DNA from: an uncultured Nesterenkonia sp.
Lineage (GTDB): Bacteria > Actinomycetota > Actinomycetes > Actinomycetales > Micrococcaceae
Direction of reading: 5' to 3'
Length of the DNA: 64,000 nt
Assembly: GCA_947494195.1 (NCBI GenBank)
Contig: CANLUC010000003.1
Coordinates: forward strand, 124,001-188,000
Position numbers and translations under genes: made by a program. Shown piece by piece: positions 46,288-56,365 of the stretch (position 1 is the first letter of the stretch; each line of letters begins with the position of its first letter). The notes under the pieces are model-generated. The model made no database searches. It had not been told where the DNA came from and saw only the letters and a list, made by a program, of their open reading frames with translations.

Positions 46288-48291
46288 TCAGGCCTTTCGA
46301 ATGCGGAGACTGGGGATCTGCCCGGTGGGGAATGTCTCACCGGGCAGTGGACGTGCATAGGGGACCTTGGTGCCGAGCACCTGGCCGACGACGTCCTGGG
46401 TGATCTGCTGCGCGGTCAGTCCCACGCGGGCCAGCACCTCGCTGCGGCTGCCGTGGGCGAGGAACTCCACCGGGAGTCCGACCTCGTTGAGACCGGTGTC
46501 CACCCCGGCTTCGCGCATGCTCTGCCGGATGCGTGACCCGACGCCGCCAGCCTTGACCCCGTCTTCGAGGCAGATGACCGTGCGGTGCCGTGCGGCGAGG
46601 GAGACCACGGACTCCGGGACCGGCAGGACCCAGCGCGGGTCGACGACGGTCGCACTGATGCCCTGATCGGAGAGCCGCTGGGCGACGTCGAGGGAGAGCT
46701 CGGCCATGGTCCCCACGGAGACGATGAGCACGTCGTGGGAGTAGGCGGTCTCGGCGTCGGTGCTGGTCGTGGAGCGCCAGAGCACGTCGACGCCGTCCTC
46801 GAGACGCTCGAGCGACTCGATCTCCCCGTTGACCGATCCTTTGGAGAAGCGCAGCACGGTGGGGGCGTCGTGGACCGCGACGGCCTCTCGGAGCTCCTCG
46901 CGCAATCGGGTGGAGTCACGGGGAGCGGCGATCTGCAGTCCGGGCACGATCTGCAGCAGCGAGAGGTCCCACATGCCGTGGTGACTCGGCCCGTCGGGGC
47001 CGGTGACGCCTGCACGGTCCAGGACCACCGTGACGCCGGCTCGATGCAGCGCGACATCCATCAGCAGCTGGTCGAAGGCGCGGTTGAGGAAGGTGGCGTA
47101 GATCGCCACGACCGGGTGGAGCCCGCCGAAGGCGAGTCCCGCCGCCGAGGTCAGTGCGTGCTGCTCCGCGATGCCGACGTCGAAGACCCGGTCGGGGTGC
47201 TTCTGCGCCAGGCTGCGAAGCCCCACGGGGATCGTCATGGCACCGGTCAGCGCCACGATGTCCTCCCGCTCGTCGGCGATCGCGGTGATCTCCTCCTCGA
47301 AGACCGAGGTCCAGGATCGGGCTCGCCCGCGGTGCACCGGCTCTCCGGTCTCGGGATCGATCACCCCGACGGCGTGGAACTGGTCATTCTCATCGGCGCG
47401 GGCCGGGGCATATCCGCGCCCCTTCTCGGTCAGCGCGTGCACGATCACCGGGCCGCCGTAGTTCTTCGCGTCCGTGAGGGCCTCCTCGAGCGCCCCCTGG
47501 TCGTGACCGTCCACCGGGCCGATGTACTTCATCCCGAGATCTTCGAAGAGCCCCTGCGGAGACCAGAAGTCCTTGGCGCCCTTCTTGGCGGCATGCAGGC
47601 TGCGGTAGACCATCTGGCCGGCCGGGCCGCCGTTCTGCAGCCTGTGCTTGGTCCCGTCCAGAACGGTCTCGTAGGTGCGGTGGGTTCGGACCTTGTCCAG
47701 GAACCCGCGTCGCAGCCGACCCAGCTGGTTCGCCAGCCCGCCCACGGTCGGGGCGTAGGAGCGACCATTGTCGTTGACCACGATGACGACCCGACGGTTC
47801 TTGTCCGCGGCGATGTTGTTCAGCGCCTCCCAGGCCATGCCACCGGTCAGCGCACCGTCCCCGATCACCGGGATGACACATCGATCGCTCTCCCCCGCCA
47901 GCACACGGGCCTTGGAGATCCCATCGGCCCAGGAGAGAGAGGATGAGGCATGAGAGGACTCGACGATGTCGTGCACCGACTCGGAGCGGTCCGGATAGCC
48001 GGCGATGCCGCCCGCCTGCCGCAGCGTGGAGAAGTCCTGCCGCCCGGTGAGCAGCTTGTGCACATAGGACTGGTGGCCGGTGTCGAAGATGATCGAGTCA
48101 CGTGGTGAGTCGAAGACGCGGTGGATCGCCAGTGTCAGTTCGACCACGCCGAGGTTCGGCCCCATGTGCCCGCCGGTCTTGGAGACATTGGCGATGAGGA
48201 ACTGCCGAATCTCCGCGGAGAGCCTCTCCATCTGCTCGTCGGTGAGCTTGGACAGCTCCTGCGGAGACGTGATGGTCTGCAGAATACTCAT
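46288..48291 (-). CDS. dxs: 1-deoxy-D-xylulose-5-phosphate synthase
   Basis: A 667-aa thiamine-diphosphate enzyme, first step of the MEP isoprenoid pathway (pyruvate plus glyceraldehyde 3-phosphate). The ThDP motif runs [32 protein letters not shown]; the catalytic His regions are [15 protein letters not shown] and [14 protein letters not shown]; the transketolase middle domain has [15 protein letters not shown]. Length is standard. The start ATG 48291 lies in a clear family N-terminus. It sits downstream of the acnA terminator. Confidence 0.96.
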   Translation of the reverse strand: MSILQTITSPQELSKLTDEQMERLSAEIRQFLIANVSKTGGHMGPNLGVVELTLAIHRVFDSPRDSIIFDTGHQSYVHKLLTGRQDFSTLRQAGGIAGYPDRSESVHDIVESSHASSSLSWADGISKARVLAGESDRCVIPVIGDGALTGGMAWEALNNIAADKNRRVVIVVNDNGRSYAPTVGGLANQLGRLRRGFLDKVRTHRTYETVLDGTKHRLQNGGPAGQMVYRSLHAAKKGAKDFWSPQGLFEDLGMKYIGPVDGHDQGALEEALTDAKNYGGPVIVHALTEKGRGYAPARADENDQFHAVGVIDPETGEPVHRGRARSWTSVFEEEITAIADEREDIVALTGAMTIPVGLRSLAQKHPDRVFDVGIAEQHALTSAAGLAFGGLHPVVAIYATFLNRAFDQLLMDVALHRAGVTVVLDRAGVTGPDGPSHHGMWDLSLLQIVPGLQIAAPRDSTRLREELREAVAVHDAPTVLRFSKGSVNGEIESLERLEDGVDVLWRSTTSTDAETAYSHDVLIVSVGTMAELSLDVAQRLSDQGISATVVDPRWVLPVPESVVSLAARHRTVICLEDGVKAGGVGSRIRQSMREAGVDTGLNEVGLPVEFLAHGSRSEVLARVGLTAQQITQDVVGQVLGTKVPYARPLPGETFPTGQIPSLRIRKA

Positions 48292-48372
48292 GGTTCGAGT
48301 CTACCTCGCGCGGCTCGCTCCGCCCGGGTGCACCCGGGCGCGTGACGCGCCGGTGGGCCGCATGGGTGAGAC

Positions 48373-48418
48373 AGCAGAAGGGGCGCCCCGACCACTAGGT
48401 CGAGGCGCCCCTTCTGCT
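48373..48418 (-). terminator. Strong hairpin terminator after acnA
   Basis: AGCAGAAGGGGCGCC (48373-48387) pairs perfectly with 48404-48418; inside it CGACC (48389-48393) pairs with GGTCG (48398-48402) around ACTA. It lies 40 bases beyond the acnA stop. Confidence 0.88.
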
Positions 48419-48458
48419 CAGGCCCGCTCAGGCGTGGAGACGCCTGGGCTCAGCTGCT

Positions 48459-51275
48459 CTACTGCTGGGCAAGCTGACGCAGGACATACTGCAGGATCCC
48501 GCCGTTGCGGTAGTAGTCGGCCTCGCCGGGAGTGTCGATGCGCACGTCCGCGTCGAAGCTGACCTCATCTCCGTTGTCCTTGACGGCCGTGACCTTCACG
48601 GTCTTCGGCGTGGTGCCCTCGTTGAGCTCGGTCACGCCGGAGATGGAATAGGTCTCGAAGCCGTCCAGACCCAGCGTCTCGGCGGACTCGCCCGCGGGGA
48701 ACTGCAGCGGCAGCACTCCCATGCCGATCAGGTTCGAACGGTGGATCCGCTCGAAGGACTGGGTGATGACAGCCTTCACGCCGAGCAGGCTGGTGCCCTT
48801 GGCGGCCCAGTCGCGCGAGGATCCGGAGCCGTACTCCTTGCCGCCCAGGACCACCAGCGGGGTGCCCGCCTCCTGGTAGTTCATCGCCGCGTCGTAGACC
48901 GCCTCCTGCGGGGCGCCCTGCTGGGTGAAGTCACGGGTGTAGCCGCCTTCCACACCGTCGAGAAGCTCGTTCTTGATCCGGATGTTCGCGAACGTGCCGC
49001 GGATCATGACCTCGTGGTTGCCACGGCGGGAGCCGTAGGAGTTGAAGTTCTTACGCTCCACTCCGTTCTCCAGCAGGTACCGCCCGGCAGGGGTGTCGGA
49101 CTTGAAGGAGCCGGCCGGCGAGATGTGGTCAGTGGTGACCGAATCGCCGAGCTTGAGCAGCACCCGGGCGCCCTCGATGTCGGTGACCGCGTCCGGCTGA
49201 AGCGTCATGCCCTCGAAGTAGGGGGGCTTGCGCACGTACGTCGACTTCTCGTCCCAGGCGAAGGTGGAGCCCTCCGGGGTCTCCAGCCCCTGCCAGCGGT
49301 GGTCTCCGTCGAAGACCGTCGCGTACTTGGACGTGAACATCTCGGTGTCGATGGACTCCTCGATGATCTTCTCGACCTCCATCGGGTCTGGCCAGATGTC
49401 GGCGAGGTAGATGTCCTTGCCGTCGCCGTCCTGACCCAGGGGCTGGCTCTCGAAGTCGAAGTCCATCGTGCCGGCCAGCGCGTAGGCCACCACGAGCGGC
49501 GGAGAGGCCAGGTAATTCATCTTCACATCGGGGTTGATGCGCCCCTCGAAGTTCCGGTTTCCGGAAAGCACGGAGGTGACCGCCAGGTCCTGCTCCTGGA
49601 TCTTCTGGGAGATCTCCTCCTCCAGCGGACCGGAGTTGCCGATGCAGGTGGTGCAGCCATATCCCACCAGGTAGAAGCCGATCTTCTCCAGGTACTCGGT
49701 CAGCCCTGACTTCTCGTAGTAGTCGGTGACCACCTTCGAGCCCGGAGCCAGCGAAGTCTTGACCCACGGCTTGCTGGCGAGTCCCTTCTCCACTGCGTTG
49801 CGCGCGAGCACGCCGGCGGCGAGCATCACGTTGGGGTTCGAGGTGTTGGTGCAGGAGGTGATCGAGGCGATGGAGACCGCCCCGTGATCCAGCTCGAACT
49901 CGCGACCATCGGGCATCGAGACGTGGGTGGGGTTCGACGGGCGTCCGTCGGCCTCGGCGTTCGAGGTCTCCCGCGGCTTGTCGGTGGGCGACTGTTCATC
50001 CGTGGCTGAGTGCGACGGAGCGTCGGAGGCCGGGAAGGACTCCTCAGAGGTCTCATCGACGTGTCCGTGGGCCTGTGCGGCCTCGGCATAGTTATGGATG
50101 TCTTTGCGGAACTGCTGCTTGGCGTCGGTCAGCTCGATCCGGTCCTGCGGGCGCTTCGGCCCGGCGATCGAGGGAACCACGCTGGAGAGGTCCAGCTCGA
50201 GGTACTCGGAGAAGCGCAGTTCGCGGGAGGGATCGTGCCACATGCCCTGTTCCTTGGCATAGGCCTCGACCAGTGCGAGCTGATCCTCGGTGCGACCGGT
50301 CAGGCGCAGGTAGTCCATCGTCACCTGGTCGATCGGGAACATCGCCGCTGTGGAGCCGAACTCCGGCGACATGTTGCCGATGGTGGCGCGGTTGGCCAGC
50401 GGCACCGCCGCCACGCCTTCGCCATAGAACTCGACGAACTTGCCGACGACACCGTGTTCGCGCAGCATCTCGGTGATGGTGAGCACCACGTCGGTGGCGG
50501 TGGCACCGGCGGGGATGGAGCCGCTGAGCTTGAAGCCGACCACGCGCGGAATGAGCATCGAGATGGGCTGGCCGAGCATCGCAGCCTCGGCCTCGATGCC
50601 GCCCACGCCCCAGCCCAGCACGCCCAGGCCGTTCTCCATGGTGGTGTGCGAGTCAGTGCCCACGCAGGTGTCGGGGTAGGCGCGCAGGGCGCCGTCGACC
50701 TCGCGCGTCATGATGGTGCGCGCCAGGTTCTCGATGTTGACCTGGTGGACGATGCCCATGCCCGGGGGGACGACCTTGAAGTCATCGAAGGCCGTCTGGC
50801 CCCAGCGCAGGAACTGGTACCGCTCGCCGTTGCGCTGGTACTCGATGTCCATGTTGCGTTCCATGGAGTCAGAATTGCCGAAGGAATCGATCTGCACCGA
50901 GTGGTCGATGACCATCTCGGCCGGAGCCAGCGGGTTGATCTGCTCAGGCTTGCCGCCGAGCTCCTTCACGGCCTCACGCATGGTCGCCAGGTCCACGACG
51001 CAGGGGACGCCGGTGAAGTCCTGCATCAGCACACGTCCGGGGGTGAACTGGATCTCGGTGTCCGGCTGAGCGTTCTCGTCCCACTGGGCGAGCGCCTTGA
51101 TGTGCTCATCGGTCACATTCGCGCCGTCTTCGGTGCGGAGGAGATTCTCCAGCAGGACCTTCAGGCTGTAGGGAAGGGTCTCGGCCCCCTCCACAGCGTT
51201 GAGTCGGAAGATTTCGTAGTCGGTGCCATCGACGCTGAGTGCGCCCTTGGCCCCATAGCTGTCCACATTTTTCAC
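48459..51275 (-). CDS. acnA: Aconitate hydratase A
   Basis: A 938-aa [4Fe-4S] aconitase of the TCA cycle, AcnA/IRP type. The cluster cysteines lie in [18 protein letters not shown] and [14 protein letters not shown]; substrate residues lie in [26 protein letters not shown] and [16 protein letters not shown]. Between domains is a roughly 60-residue acidic, Ser/Thr-rich linker ([19 protein letters not shown] and onward), usual in actinobacterial AcnA and absent from E. coli. The start is a GTG at 51275 with AGAGGAG seven bases upstream. Confidence 0.96.
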   Translation of the reverse strand: MKNVDSYGAKGALSVDGTDYEIFRLNAVEGAETLPYSLKVLLENLLRTEDGANVTDEHIKALAQWDENAQPDTEIQFTPGRVLMQDFTGVPCVVDLATMREAVKELGGKPEQINPLAPAEMVIDHSVQIDSFGNSDSMERNMDIEYQRNGERYQFLRWGQTAFDDFKVVPPGMGIVHQVNIENLARTIMTREVDGALRAYPDTCVGTDSHTTMENGLGVLGWGVGGIEAEAAMLGQPISMLIPRVVGFKLSGSIPAGATATDVVLTITEMLREHGVVGKFVEFYGEGVAAVPLANRATIGNMSPEFGSTAAMFPIDQVTMDYLRLTGRTEDQLALVEAYAKEQGMWHDPSRELRFSEYLELDLSSVVPSIAGPKRPQDRIELTDAKQQFRKDIHNYAEAAQAHGHVDETSEESFPASDAPSHSATDEQSPTDKPRETSNAEADGRPSNPTHVSMPDGREFELDHGAVSIASITSCTNTSNPNVMLAAGVLARNAVEKGLASKPWVKTSLAPGSKVVTDYYEKSGLTEYLEKIGFYLVGYGCTTCIGNSGPLEEEISQKIQEQDLAVTSVLSGNRNFEGRINPDVKMNYLASPPLVVAYALAGTMDFDFESQPLGQDGDGKDIYLADIWPDPMEVEKIIEESIDTEMFTSKYATVFDGDHRWQGLETPEGSTFAWDEKSTYVRKPPYFEGMTLQPDAVTDIEGARVLLKLGDSVTTDHISPAGSFKSDTPAGRYLLENGVERKNFNSYGSRRGNHEVMIRGTFANIRIKNELLDGVEGGYTRDFTQQGAPQEAVYDAAMNYQEAGTPLVVLGGKEYGSGSSRDWAAKGTSLLGVKAVITQSFERIHRSNLIGMGVLPLQFPAGESAETLGLDGFETYSISGVTELNEGTTPKTVKVTAVKDNGDEVSFDADVRIDTPGEADYYRNGGILQYVLRQLAQQ

Positions 51276-51347
51276 GCGGGACTCCTCTGTAGTTGCCAGT
51301 CGTGCCGTCCCGGACAGGTCAATATCCGGACCGATGAATCGGGTTAC

Positions 51348-51353
51348 ATTCTA
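51348..51353 (-). promoter_or_regulatory. Candidate -10 box of acnA
   Basis: TAGAAT on the minus strand, about 75 bases before the acnA start; it would give a leader of roughly 65 bases. The -35 is weak. Confidence 0.35.
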
Positions 51354-51423
51354 CTCTTTCAGATTTCTGTGATGCCCGTCATGTCAGCGGAGTCCTGACG
51401 CCCTGCGGCCACGCCCGGGCTGT

Positions 51424-52932
51424 TCACCTGCGGCGAGACCGGGTGAACAGCGCCACGGACTCCATATGGTGGGTGTTCGGGTACAGATCGAATACCCTCA
51501 GGTCTCCCAGCTGCCATCCGCGGGCCAGCAGCGATTTCGCATCCCGAGCGAAGGAGGACGGCTCGCAGGAGACGTAGACGATCTCCCGGGCAGCTGTGGC
51601 GTCCAGCGACGCGATCACCTGCTCCCCCGCTCCGGCTCGCGGTGGGTCGAGGACGATGACGTCCCGGTCACGCAGACGCTCCCCCGCGCGCTCCACCGAG
51701 GACTGGATGACCTCGACCTGGGGCGTCTGCGCGAACAGCGCCTGAGCGCTGCGGCTGGACCCCGGGGCACCCTCCACGCTGAGCACCGATCCTGCCTCCC
51801 CGGTGAGCTGCGCGGCCCAGGCCGTGAAAAGCCCGGCACCGGCGTAGAGGTCAGCCACGCGGGCTCCTGCGGGCACGTCTGCCATCGCATGGACCGCGGA
51901 GGCCAGCGCCGACGGGGCATTGCGGTGGATCTGCCAGAAGTCCTCGGGCTGGATCTGGACCGAGGATGCCGCCCCCTGCGGTCCACCCAGCGGAAGCGGC
52001 TCGATGATCGTTCGGGACCCGGCGATGACCGCGTAGCTGGCTCGGCGCGGGGCTGCGGGACTGGGATCCGCCGACCCATCCTGGCCGGCGGCGGGGCGTG
52101 CTCTTCCGCCGCGCCCCCTGCGGCCCGGAGCGTTCCGCCCTCGGCCGCGGGCGGGGGTCGGCTCAGGCTCGGGAGTGACCAGCACGATGTTGGCGATCCC
52201 CGGCTCGCGGTGGTGCAGCTGAAGCAGTCGTGAGCAGAGATCCTCGCGCTGTGCCTCAGGGAGTCCGGCGCGGGCTTGGATCAGCAGCGTCACCTCGGCG
52301 CCGGCGCCGGCCGCAACTGCGTCCACCCGCTCGGCACCGAGAAAGCTCCACCCGAAGATCCCGCTCTCGTGGATCGAGTCCACGGCGAGCGGCATTCCGC
52401 GGAGCTCGATCAGCTCGTTGCTGCGGTGCGGCTTCATGCTGAGCGCGCCCTCGGCACTCACCGCGAAGCTCACCCGAGTTCGCCAGTGCAGTCCGTGATA
52501 GGGACCCTCGGAGAGGACATCCTCCACATGCAGCTCCCCGTCACCGGTCGCCAGCTTCAGGTGCTGATCATGGATGGAGAAGCCGCCGATGCGCTGCATC
52601 GTGTCTCGGAAGACCTGCGCCTTGAGCCGGCGCTGATGCTGATCGGTGATATGCCCGAATTCTGCGCCGCCGACGGGCAGACGATCGTTCTCATGGGCGC
52701 GCAGGGAGTCCGCGAGCTTCCAGATATGACGGCGCCGGTAGTCCGAGGGACTCAACACCTCGACGACGTCGGCACGCCAGTACTTCGCGCCGGGGCCACC
52801 TTCGGTCACGCGCGCGCGGACCGTCTCTCCGGGGATGGCATGGCGCACGAAGACGACTCTGCCCTCGTGTCGGGCCACACAGTGGCCGCCGTGCGCCATG
52901 GGGCCGATGTCAAGCGTCAGTGTCTGCGTCAT
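51424..52932 (-). CDS. TRAM-domain class I SAM-dependent RNA methyltransferase (TrmA/RlmD-like)
   Basis: A 502-aa RNA uracil-C5 methyltransferase. The N-terminal TRAM domain (LTLDIGPMAHGGHCVARHEGRVVFVRHAIPGETVRARV) binds RNA; the SAM site is VADLYAGAGLFTAWAA; the catalytic core has VIVLDPPRAGAGEQVI and the nucleophile cysteine in IVYVSCEPSSFARDAK. A basic, Arg/Gly-rich insert (about residues 255-290) interrupts the fold. Target (rRNA or tRNA) is not predictable. ATG 52932 follows GAGG by five bases and lies seven bases after DUF3159. Confidence 0.92.
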   Translation of the reverse strand: MTQTLTLDIGPMAHGGHCVARHEGRVVFVRHAIPGETVRARVTEGGPGAKYWRADVVEVLSPSDYRRRHIWKLADSLRAHENDRLPVGGAEFGHITDQHQRRLKAQVFRDTMQRIGGFSIHDQHLKLATGDGELHVEDVLSEGPYHGLHWRTRVSFAVSAEGALSMKPHRSNELIELRGMPLAVDSIHESGIFGWSFLGAERVDAVAAGAGAEVTLLIQARAGLPEAQREDLCSRLLQLHHREPGIANIVLVTPEPEPTPARGRGRNAPGRRGRGGRARPAAGQDGSADPSPAAPRRASYAVIAGSRTIIEPLPLGGPQGAASSVQIQPEDFWQIHRNAPSALASAVHAMADVPAGARVADLYAGAGLFTAWAAQLTGEAGSVLSVEGAPGSSRSAQALFAQTPQVEVIQSSVERAGERLRDRDVIVLDPPRAGAGEQVIASLDATAAREIVYVSCEPSSFARDAKSLLARGWQLGDLRVFDLYPNTHHMESVALFTRSRRR

Positions 52933-52939
52933 GGCGGCC

Positions 52940-53686
52940 TCAGCTGCTCCCCTCGGTGCGCGGGGACTCACCTGCGGGCTCGGCGGTCGCGGCGGGCGGG
53001 GCAGCTGCGGGTCGGGTGATCATCCATCCGATCCAGAGCGCCAGCGCGTAGAGCGGGATGCCCATGACCAGACGAGCGGTGCCGAGTCCTGCGACGTCGT
53101 CGGCCAGGTACAGCGGAACCTGCACCAACAGGCGGAGGCCCGGGACAGCGAGCAGGATCCAGGTGGCCAGAGCGTATCGACGGCGCCGCACTGGGTCCTT
53201 GCGCCATTCGAAGGCCTCTCCGCGCACAATGCCGAAGAGCAGGCCCAGGAACGGCCATCTGACGAGGATCGAGACCAGGAAGGCCAGCAGGTAGCCGGCA
53301 TTGATCAGGAATCCCCAGGCGTAGAAGTCACGCGCGTCGCCGGACCGGTAGGCGACGAAGGCGCAGATCAGGATCCCGATGAGTCCCGCGAGCGATTGGA
53401 CCAGGGAGCCCTTCTGGGCCAGGCGCACGACGGCGAAGGCGACGCCGACGGCCACGGAGCCGATCAGTGACGCCATGAGGTCCTCGGTGACCAGGAAGGC
53501 CGCCAGGAAGGCCACGGAGGGCAGAGAGCTCTCGATGAGACCGCGGACTCCCCCGATGGAGGCCATCACGTCCAGGGAACCGTCGGAGGTGGTCCGAACT
53601 CGGGACCCGGCCGCGCTCTTGAGCTGCATCTCTCCGTCTCGCGAGACCGGACGCGAGCCGGGCCGCCCATGCGAATCAGGTGTCAT
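52940..53686 (-). CDS. DUF3159 family membrane protein
   Basis: A 248-aa protein with about six hydrophobic helices (SLPSVAFLAAFLVTEDLMASLIGSVAVGVAFAVV, LAGLIGILICAFVA and others) and the DUF3159 signature IGGVRGLIESSLPSVAF. Function unknown; the family travels with DUF3710 and dut in Actinobacteria. The start at ATG 53686 overlaps the end of DUF3710 by 11 bases; ATG 53728 is also possible. The methyltransferase gene follows after only seven bases, where other actinobacteria carry potassium-uptake genes. Confidence 0.88.
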   Translation of the reverse strand: MTPDSHGRPGSRPVSRDGEMQLKSAAGSRVRTTSDGSLDVMASIGGVRGLIESSLPSVAFLAAFLVTEDLMASLIGSVAVGVAFAVVRLAQKGSLVQSLAGLIGILICAFVAYRSGDARDFYAWGFLINAGYLLAFLVSILVRWPFLGLLFGIVRGEAFEWRKDPVRRRRYALATWILLAVPGLRLLVQVPLYLADDVAGLGTARLVMGIPLYALALWIGWMITRPAAAPPAATAEPAGESPRTEGSS

Positions 53687-54440
53687 TGCTGACCGGGGCT
53701 GCCGCCGGGTTGGGGCTGGGTGCGTCATCGCGACGCTGCGCCCGGTTGCGTGGAACCGCCACTCGTCTGGCGCCTTCCGGGGGCTGAAGCCTGAGAAGTT
53801 CGCGCGGGGGCAGCGGGTCATCGCCGCGGACCACGACGATCTTGGAGAAGAGCTCCTCCACTGCCCGGGCGGCGGAGGCGTCGATCGCTCCGCGGCCGCC
53901 CACGACGCCGCGCAGGAACCAGCGCTGGCCCTCGAATCCGATGAAGCGCGCCACGCGCCAGCCCTTTCGTCCGTCCTTGAGCACTGTGGGCACGCGGGCG
54001 GCGAGCTCCTTGCCGAAGCGCCCGTCCACCTGTTTGACCTTGCCGTTCTGCTTGATCACGGAGTCCTGGATCTGCTCGAGCACCTCGTTCCAGGTGCCGC
54101 CGGACTTGGGCGCCGAGAAGGGCTGGACCTGGATGCTCGCCTGCTCCACCATGATGGTCAGCGCGACGACGCGCTTGGTCTTCTGATCGATGTCCAGTCG
54201 CACCTGCTGGTTCTTCGCCGCCGGAATCAGCAGTGCGCCGAAGTCGAGGTAACCCTTCTTCGACTGGATCTCGCTGAAGTCCCGGGGCCCATGCAGATCT
54301 GCGGTGCTCGGAGCCGACTCCTCCGGGGACGCCGCCGCGGGCGCGACGACGTCGGGGGCGTCCGTCGCTGTGTCGGTCGGTGCGCTGACCTCTTCGGTCG
54401 CGTTCTTCGATGCTGCTGTCTTCTTCTTGCCGAAGAGCAT
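53676..54440 (-). CDS. DUF3710 family protein
   Basis: A 254-aa soluble protein. A short basic start (MLFGKKKTAASKN) and an acidic Ala/Pro/Thr-rich segment precede the DUF3710 core, with HGPRDFSEIQSKKGYLDFGALLIPA, VRLDIDQKTKRVVALTIMVEQASIQVQPFSAPKSGGTW and GRKGWRVARFIGFEGQRWFLRGVVGG. Function unknown. It lies 30 bases after dut on the same strand, in conserved actinobacterial order. Confidence 0.92.
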   Translation of the reverse strand: MLFGKKKTAASKNATEEVSAPTDTATDAPDVVAPAAASPEESAPSTADLHGPRDFSEIQSKKGYLDFGALLIPAAKNQQVRLDIDQKTKRVVALTIMVEQASIQVQPFSAPKSGGTWNEVLEQIQDSVIKQNGKVKQVDGRFGKELAARVPTVLKDGRKGWRVARFIGFEGQRWFLRGVVGGRGAIDASAARAVEELFSKIVVVRGDDPLPPRELLRLQPPEGARRVAVPRNRAQRRDDAPSPNPAAAPVSNDT

Positions 54441-54470
54441 GCCTGTCCTCCTGGTAGGTTCTCGGCTGGT

Positions 54471-54911
54471 CTATCGTCCGGTGGAGCCGAAGCCGCCGGC
54501 ACCGCGGTCGCTGGCGTCCAGATCGGCCACGGGCATGAAGTCGGCCTGATCGACCTGCTGCAGAACCAGCTGGGCGATCCGGTCCCCGCGCTCAAAATGA
54601 ACCGCCTCGTGGCGGTCCGTGTTGAGCAGGCATACCTTGAGCTCACCACGATACCCAGCGTCGACAGTCCCTGGTGCGTTCAGCACGGTGACGCCGTGGC
54701 GAACGGCGAGGCCGCTGCGCGGGTGCACCAGGCCGACCCAGCCGTGCGGCAGCGCGAGGGCGATGCCCGTGGGCACCAGGCGGCGCTCGCCTGGTGCAAG
54801 GGCGAACTTCTCTGCACTGAGCAGGTCGGCACCGGCATCGCCGGGATGGGAGTAGAGCGGCAGGCTCAAGCCGGGGTCCAGCTGTCTGACGGGGACTGAG
54901 ATGCGATTCAC
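54471..54911 (-). CDS. dut: Deoxyuridine 5'-triphosphate nucleotidohydrolase (dUTPase)
   Basis: A 146-aa trimeric dUTPase that keeps uracil out of DNA and supplies dUMP. All five motifs are present: HPGDAGADLL, PRSGLAVRHGVTV, NAPGTVDAGYRGELKV, RGDRIAQLV and the Gly-rich RGAGGFGSTGR that closes over the substrate. The start is the GTG at 54911; TAGACT ends seven bases upstream and no ribosome-binding site is seen, so the message may be leaderless. Divergent from DUF3093. Confidence 0.96.
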   Translation of the reverse strand: MNRISVPVRQLDPGLSLPLYSHPGDAGADLLSAEKFALAPGERRLVPTGIALALPHGWVGLVHPRSGLAVRHGVTVLNAPGTVDAGYRGELKVCLLNTDRHEAVHFERGDRIAQLVLQQVDQADFMPVADLDASDRGAGGFGSTGR

Positions 54912-54918
54912 AGCCCTG

Positions 54919-54924
54919 AGTCTA
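54919..54924 (-). promoter_or_regulatory. Candidate -10 box of dut (leaderless)
   Basis: TAGACT on the minus strand, seven bases (CAGGGCT) before the GTG start at 54911. Confidence 0.48.
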
Positions 54925-54972
54925 CCTTCGGGCTCGACCCGAGAGGTCCGCCGGACATGCGACGATAGTGGT

Positions 54973-55491
54973 ATGAGTGACACGAGTGGTCTGAGTGCTG
55001 AAGCGTCCTCCCACGCGGAGCAGATTCCCGTCTACAGCGAGAAGCTGTGGCCGGCCTGGTGGCTGTGGGTCGCCGGCGTGCTGCTGGGGGCCTCGATCTC
55101 TCTGATCTTCTTCCCGATCAGTGTGACCTTCGGGCTGATCACCGCGGTCATCGGCATCGCGCTGGTGATCTTCGGGCTGGTCATCACCACCCCGCGCGTC
55201 GAGGTCTCCGAAGGGTGGCTGCGCGTGGGGCGGGCCCGGATCCAGCGGGTTCATCTGGGCAAGATCGTGGCCCACACCGGCGATGCCGCCCGGGAGCAGC
55301 TCGGCCCAGGCTTCGACGCGAGCTCCTACCAGTGCATCCGGGGCTGGATCGGTCCCGTCGTCACCGTGCAGATCCTCGACCCCCAGGACACGACGCCGTA
55401 CTGGATCTTCTCCAGCAGAAAGCCGAACGCCGTGCTCTCGGCACTGGGCTCAAGGGAGCCCGTGCAAGAGCACGGCGTCAGTTTCGAGTGA
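54973..55491 (+). CDS. DUF3093 family membrane protein
   Basis: A 172-aa protein: two adjacent helices (WPAWWLWVAGVLLGASISLIFFPI and FGLITAVIGIALVIFGLVI) then a soluble domain (VEVSEGWLRVGRARIQRVHLGKIVAHTGDAAREQLGPGFDASSYQCIRGWIGPVVTVQI, ending YWIFSSRKPNAVLSAL). This is DUF3093, of unknown function, divergent from dut as in mycobacteria (Rv2698). The ATG at 54973 has no clear ribosome-binding site. A hairpin follows the stop. Confidence 0.9.
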   Translation: MSDTSGLSAEASSHAEQIPVYSEKLWPAWWLWVAGVLLGASISLIFFPISVTFGLITAVIGIALVIFGLVITTPRVEVSEGWLRVGRARIQRVHLGKIVAHTGDAAREQLGPGFDASSYQCIRGWIGPVVTVQILDPQDTTPYWIFSSRKPNAVLSALGSREPVQEHGVSFE

Positions 55492-55492
55492 A

Positions 55493-55512
55493 CCGGGTCA
55501 GCTGCGACCCGG
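55493..55512 (+). terminator. Hairpin terminator after DUF3093
   Basis: CCGGGTC (55493-55499) and GACCCGG (55506-55512) form a perfect 7-bp stem with a six-base loop, beginning two bases past the stop codon. Confidence 0.65.
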
Positions 55513-55592
55513 GCACCGCCTCGCCTCACCGCTGAGTCTCGACCGACTGCGGGGTCGCTCAGGGGCCTGGAAGCAGGTGTGCTGGGGGCGGA

Positions 55593-55892
55593 TCAGCCCT
55601 CGCAGTCCTTGCAGAAGAACATCCCGTTCTCCTCGCGAGCAACCTGGGAGCGGTGGCGCACCAGGAAGCAGGAGGAGCAGGTGAACTCATCGGACTGCGC
55701 AGGCAGCACTCGGACCTGCAGCTCTTCGTCGGAGAGGTCGGCTCCGGGGAGTTCAAACCCTTCCGCCGCCTCGGTCTCGTCCTCATCCACCACGGAGGAC
55801 TGACGCGAGGTGTTGCGGTTCTTCAGCTCTTCGATCGAATCTTCGCTGGTCTCGTCGTCGTTCTTCCGCGGGGCGTCGTAATCAGTTGCCAT
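55593..55892 (-). CDS. DUF4193 family zinc-binding protein
   Basis: A 99-aa acidic protein (starts MATDYDAPRKNDDETSEDSIEELK) ending in a likely zinc ribbon: CSSC and CKDC, separated by FLVRHRSQVAREENGMFF. DUF4193 occurs throughout Actinobacteria near dut (Rv2699c), and small ribbons of this type often contact RNA polymerase or the ribosome; no role is established here. GGAG lies eight bases before the ATG at 55892. Convergent with DUF3093. Confidence 0.92.
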   Translation of the reverse strand: MATDYDAPRKNDDETSEDSIEELKNRNTSRQSSVVDEDETEAAEGFELPGADLSDEELQVRVLPAQSDEFTCSSCFLVRHRSQVAREENGMFFCKDCEG

Positions 55893-56365
55893 AAGAGGTG
55901 CTCCACACTCCGAATTCTTGAGATCGAAGCGCTCGATGAACGGCTTCGTGGGGAAGCTGAGTGAGCGCGATTTCCCTGTGGCGTGGCCCCCTGTCGGATC
56001 GGACTGACGCCCGTCCCGCAGCACACGTGGGAAATTCTGGTCGGACAGATTGTGTCCCATCCGGACCCCAGGACCAAATCCTGTCCCGCCGTTTGAGCCC
56101 TGGGCTGACAGACGGCGATCTGGGTCGGACATCGAGCCGGATCCGCGCGGCGAGGATGGGCGCCTGGGCGGACCTGCGAATCACTGTGGGACACGTTGGG
56201 GCACTCGTCGGACGCGGCTGCGCCTCGAGCAAGGACCACACAATGTCACGAGAACCGCAGCAAGGCAATCCTTCCAGGAGTGGTTGAGCAGTTCGGTCGC
56301 TTTTGAACCCCACCGCGATACAGTGGCCCGAATAACCACCAGCTCGTTCTTCGGAGGAAGCCCAA
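55893..56365. other. 473-base intergenic region between DUF4193 and sepH
   Basis: The longest gene-free stretch here. It must hold the divergent promoters of DUF4193 and sepH. GTGTCCCA (56052-56059) and TGGGACAC (56186-56193) are an inverted pair 126 bases apart, and TACAGT at 56319-56324 is a possible sepH -10 box. Short open frames on both strands show no family features. I see no RNA gene. Confidence 0.4.

Noticed and set aside
46585-47946. Open frame antisense to dxs
   Set aside because: Reverse frame of a conserved enzyme; the product is His, Arg and Gly-rich with no domain.
48302-48372. Second terminator or small RNA between dxs and the acnA hairpin
   Set aside because: The GC-rich segment has only short imperfect repeats; the single strong hairpin at 48373 explains termination.
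55893-56365. Possible small RNA or small gene in the longest intergenic gap
   Set aside because: The only inverted pair is short and 126 bases apart, open frames lack family features, and no terminator-like hairpin marks an RNA end.
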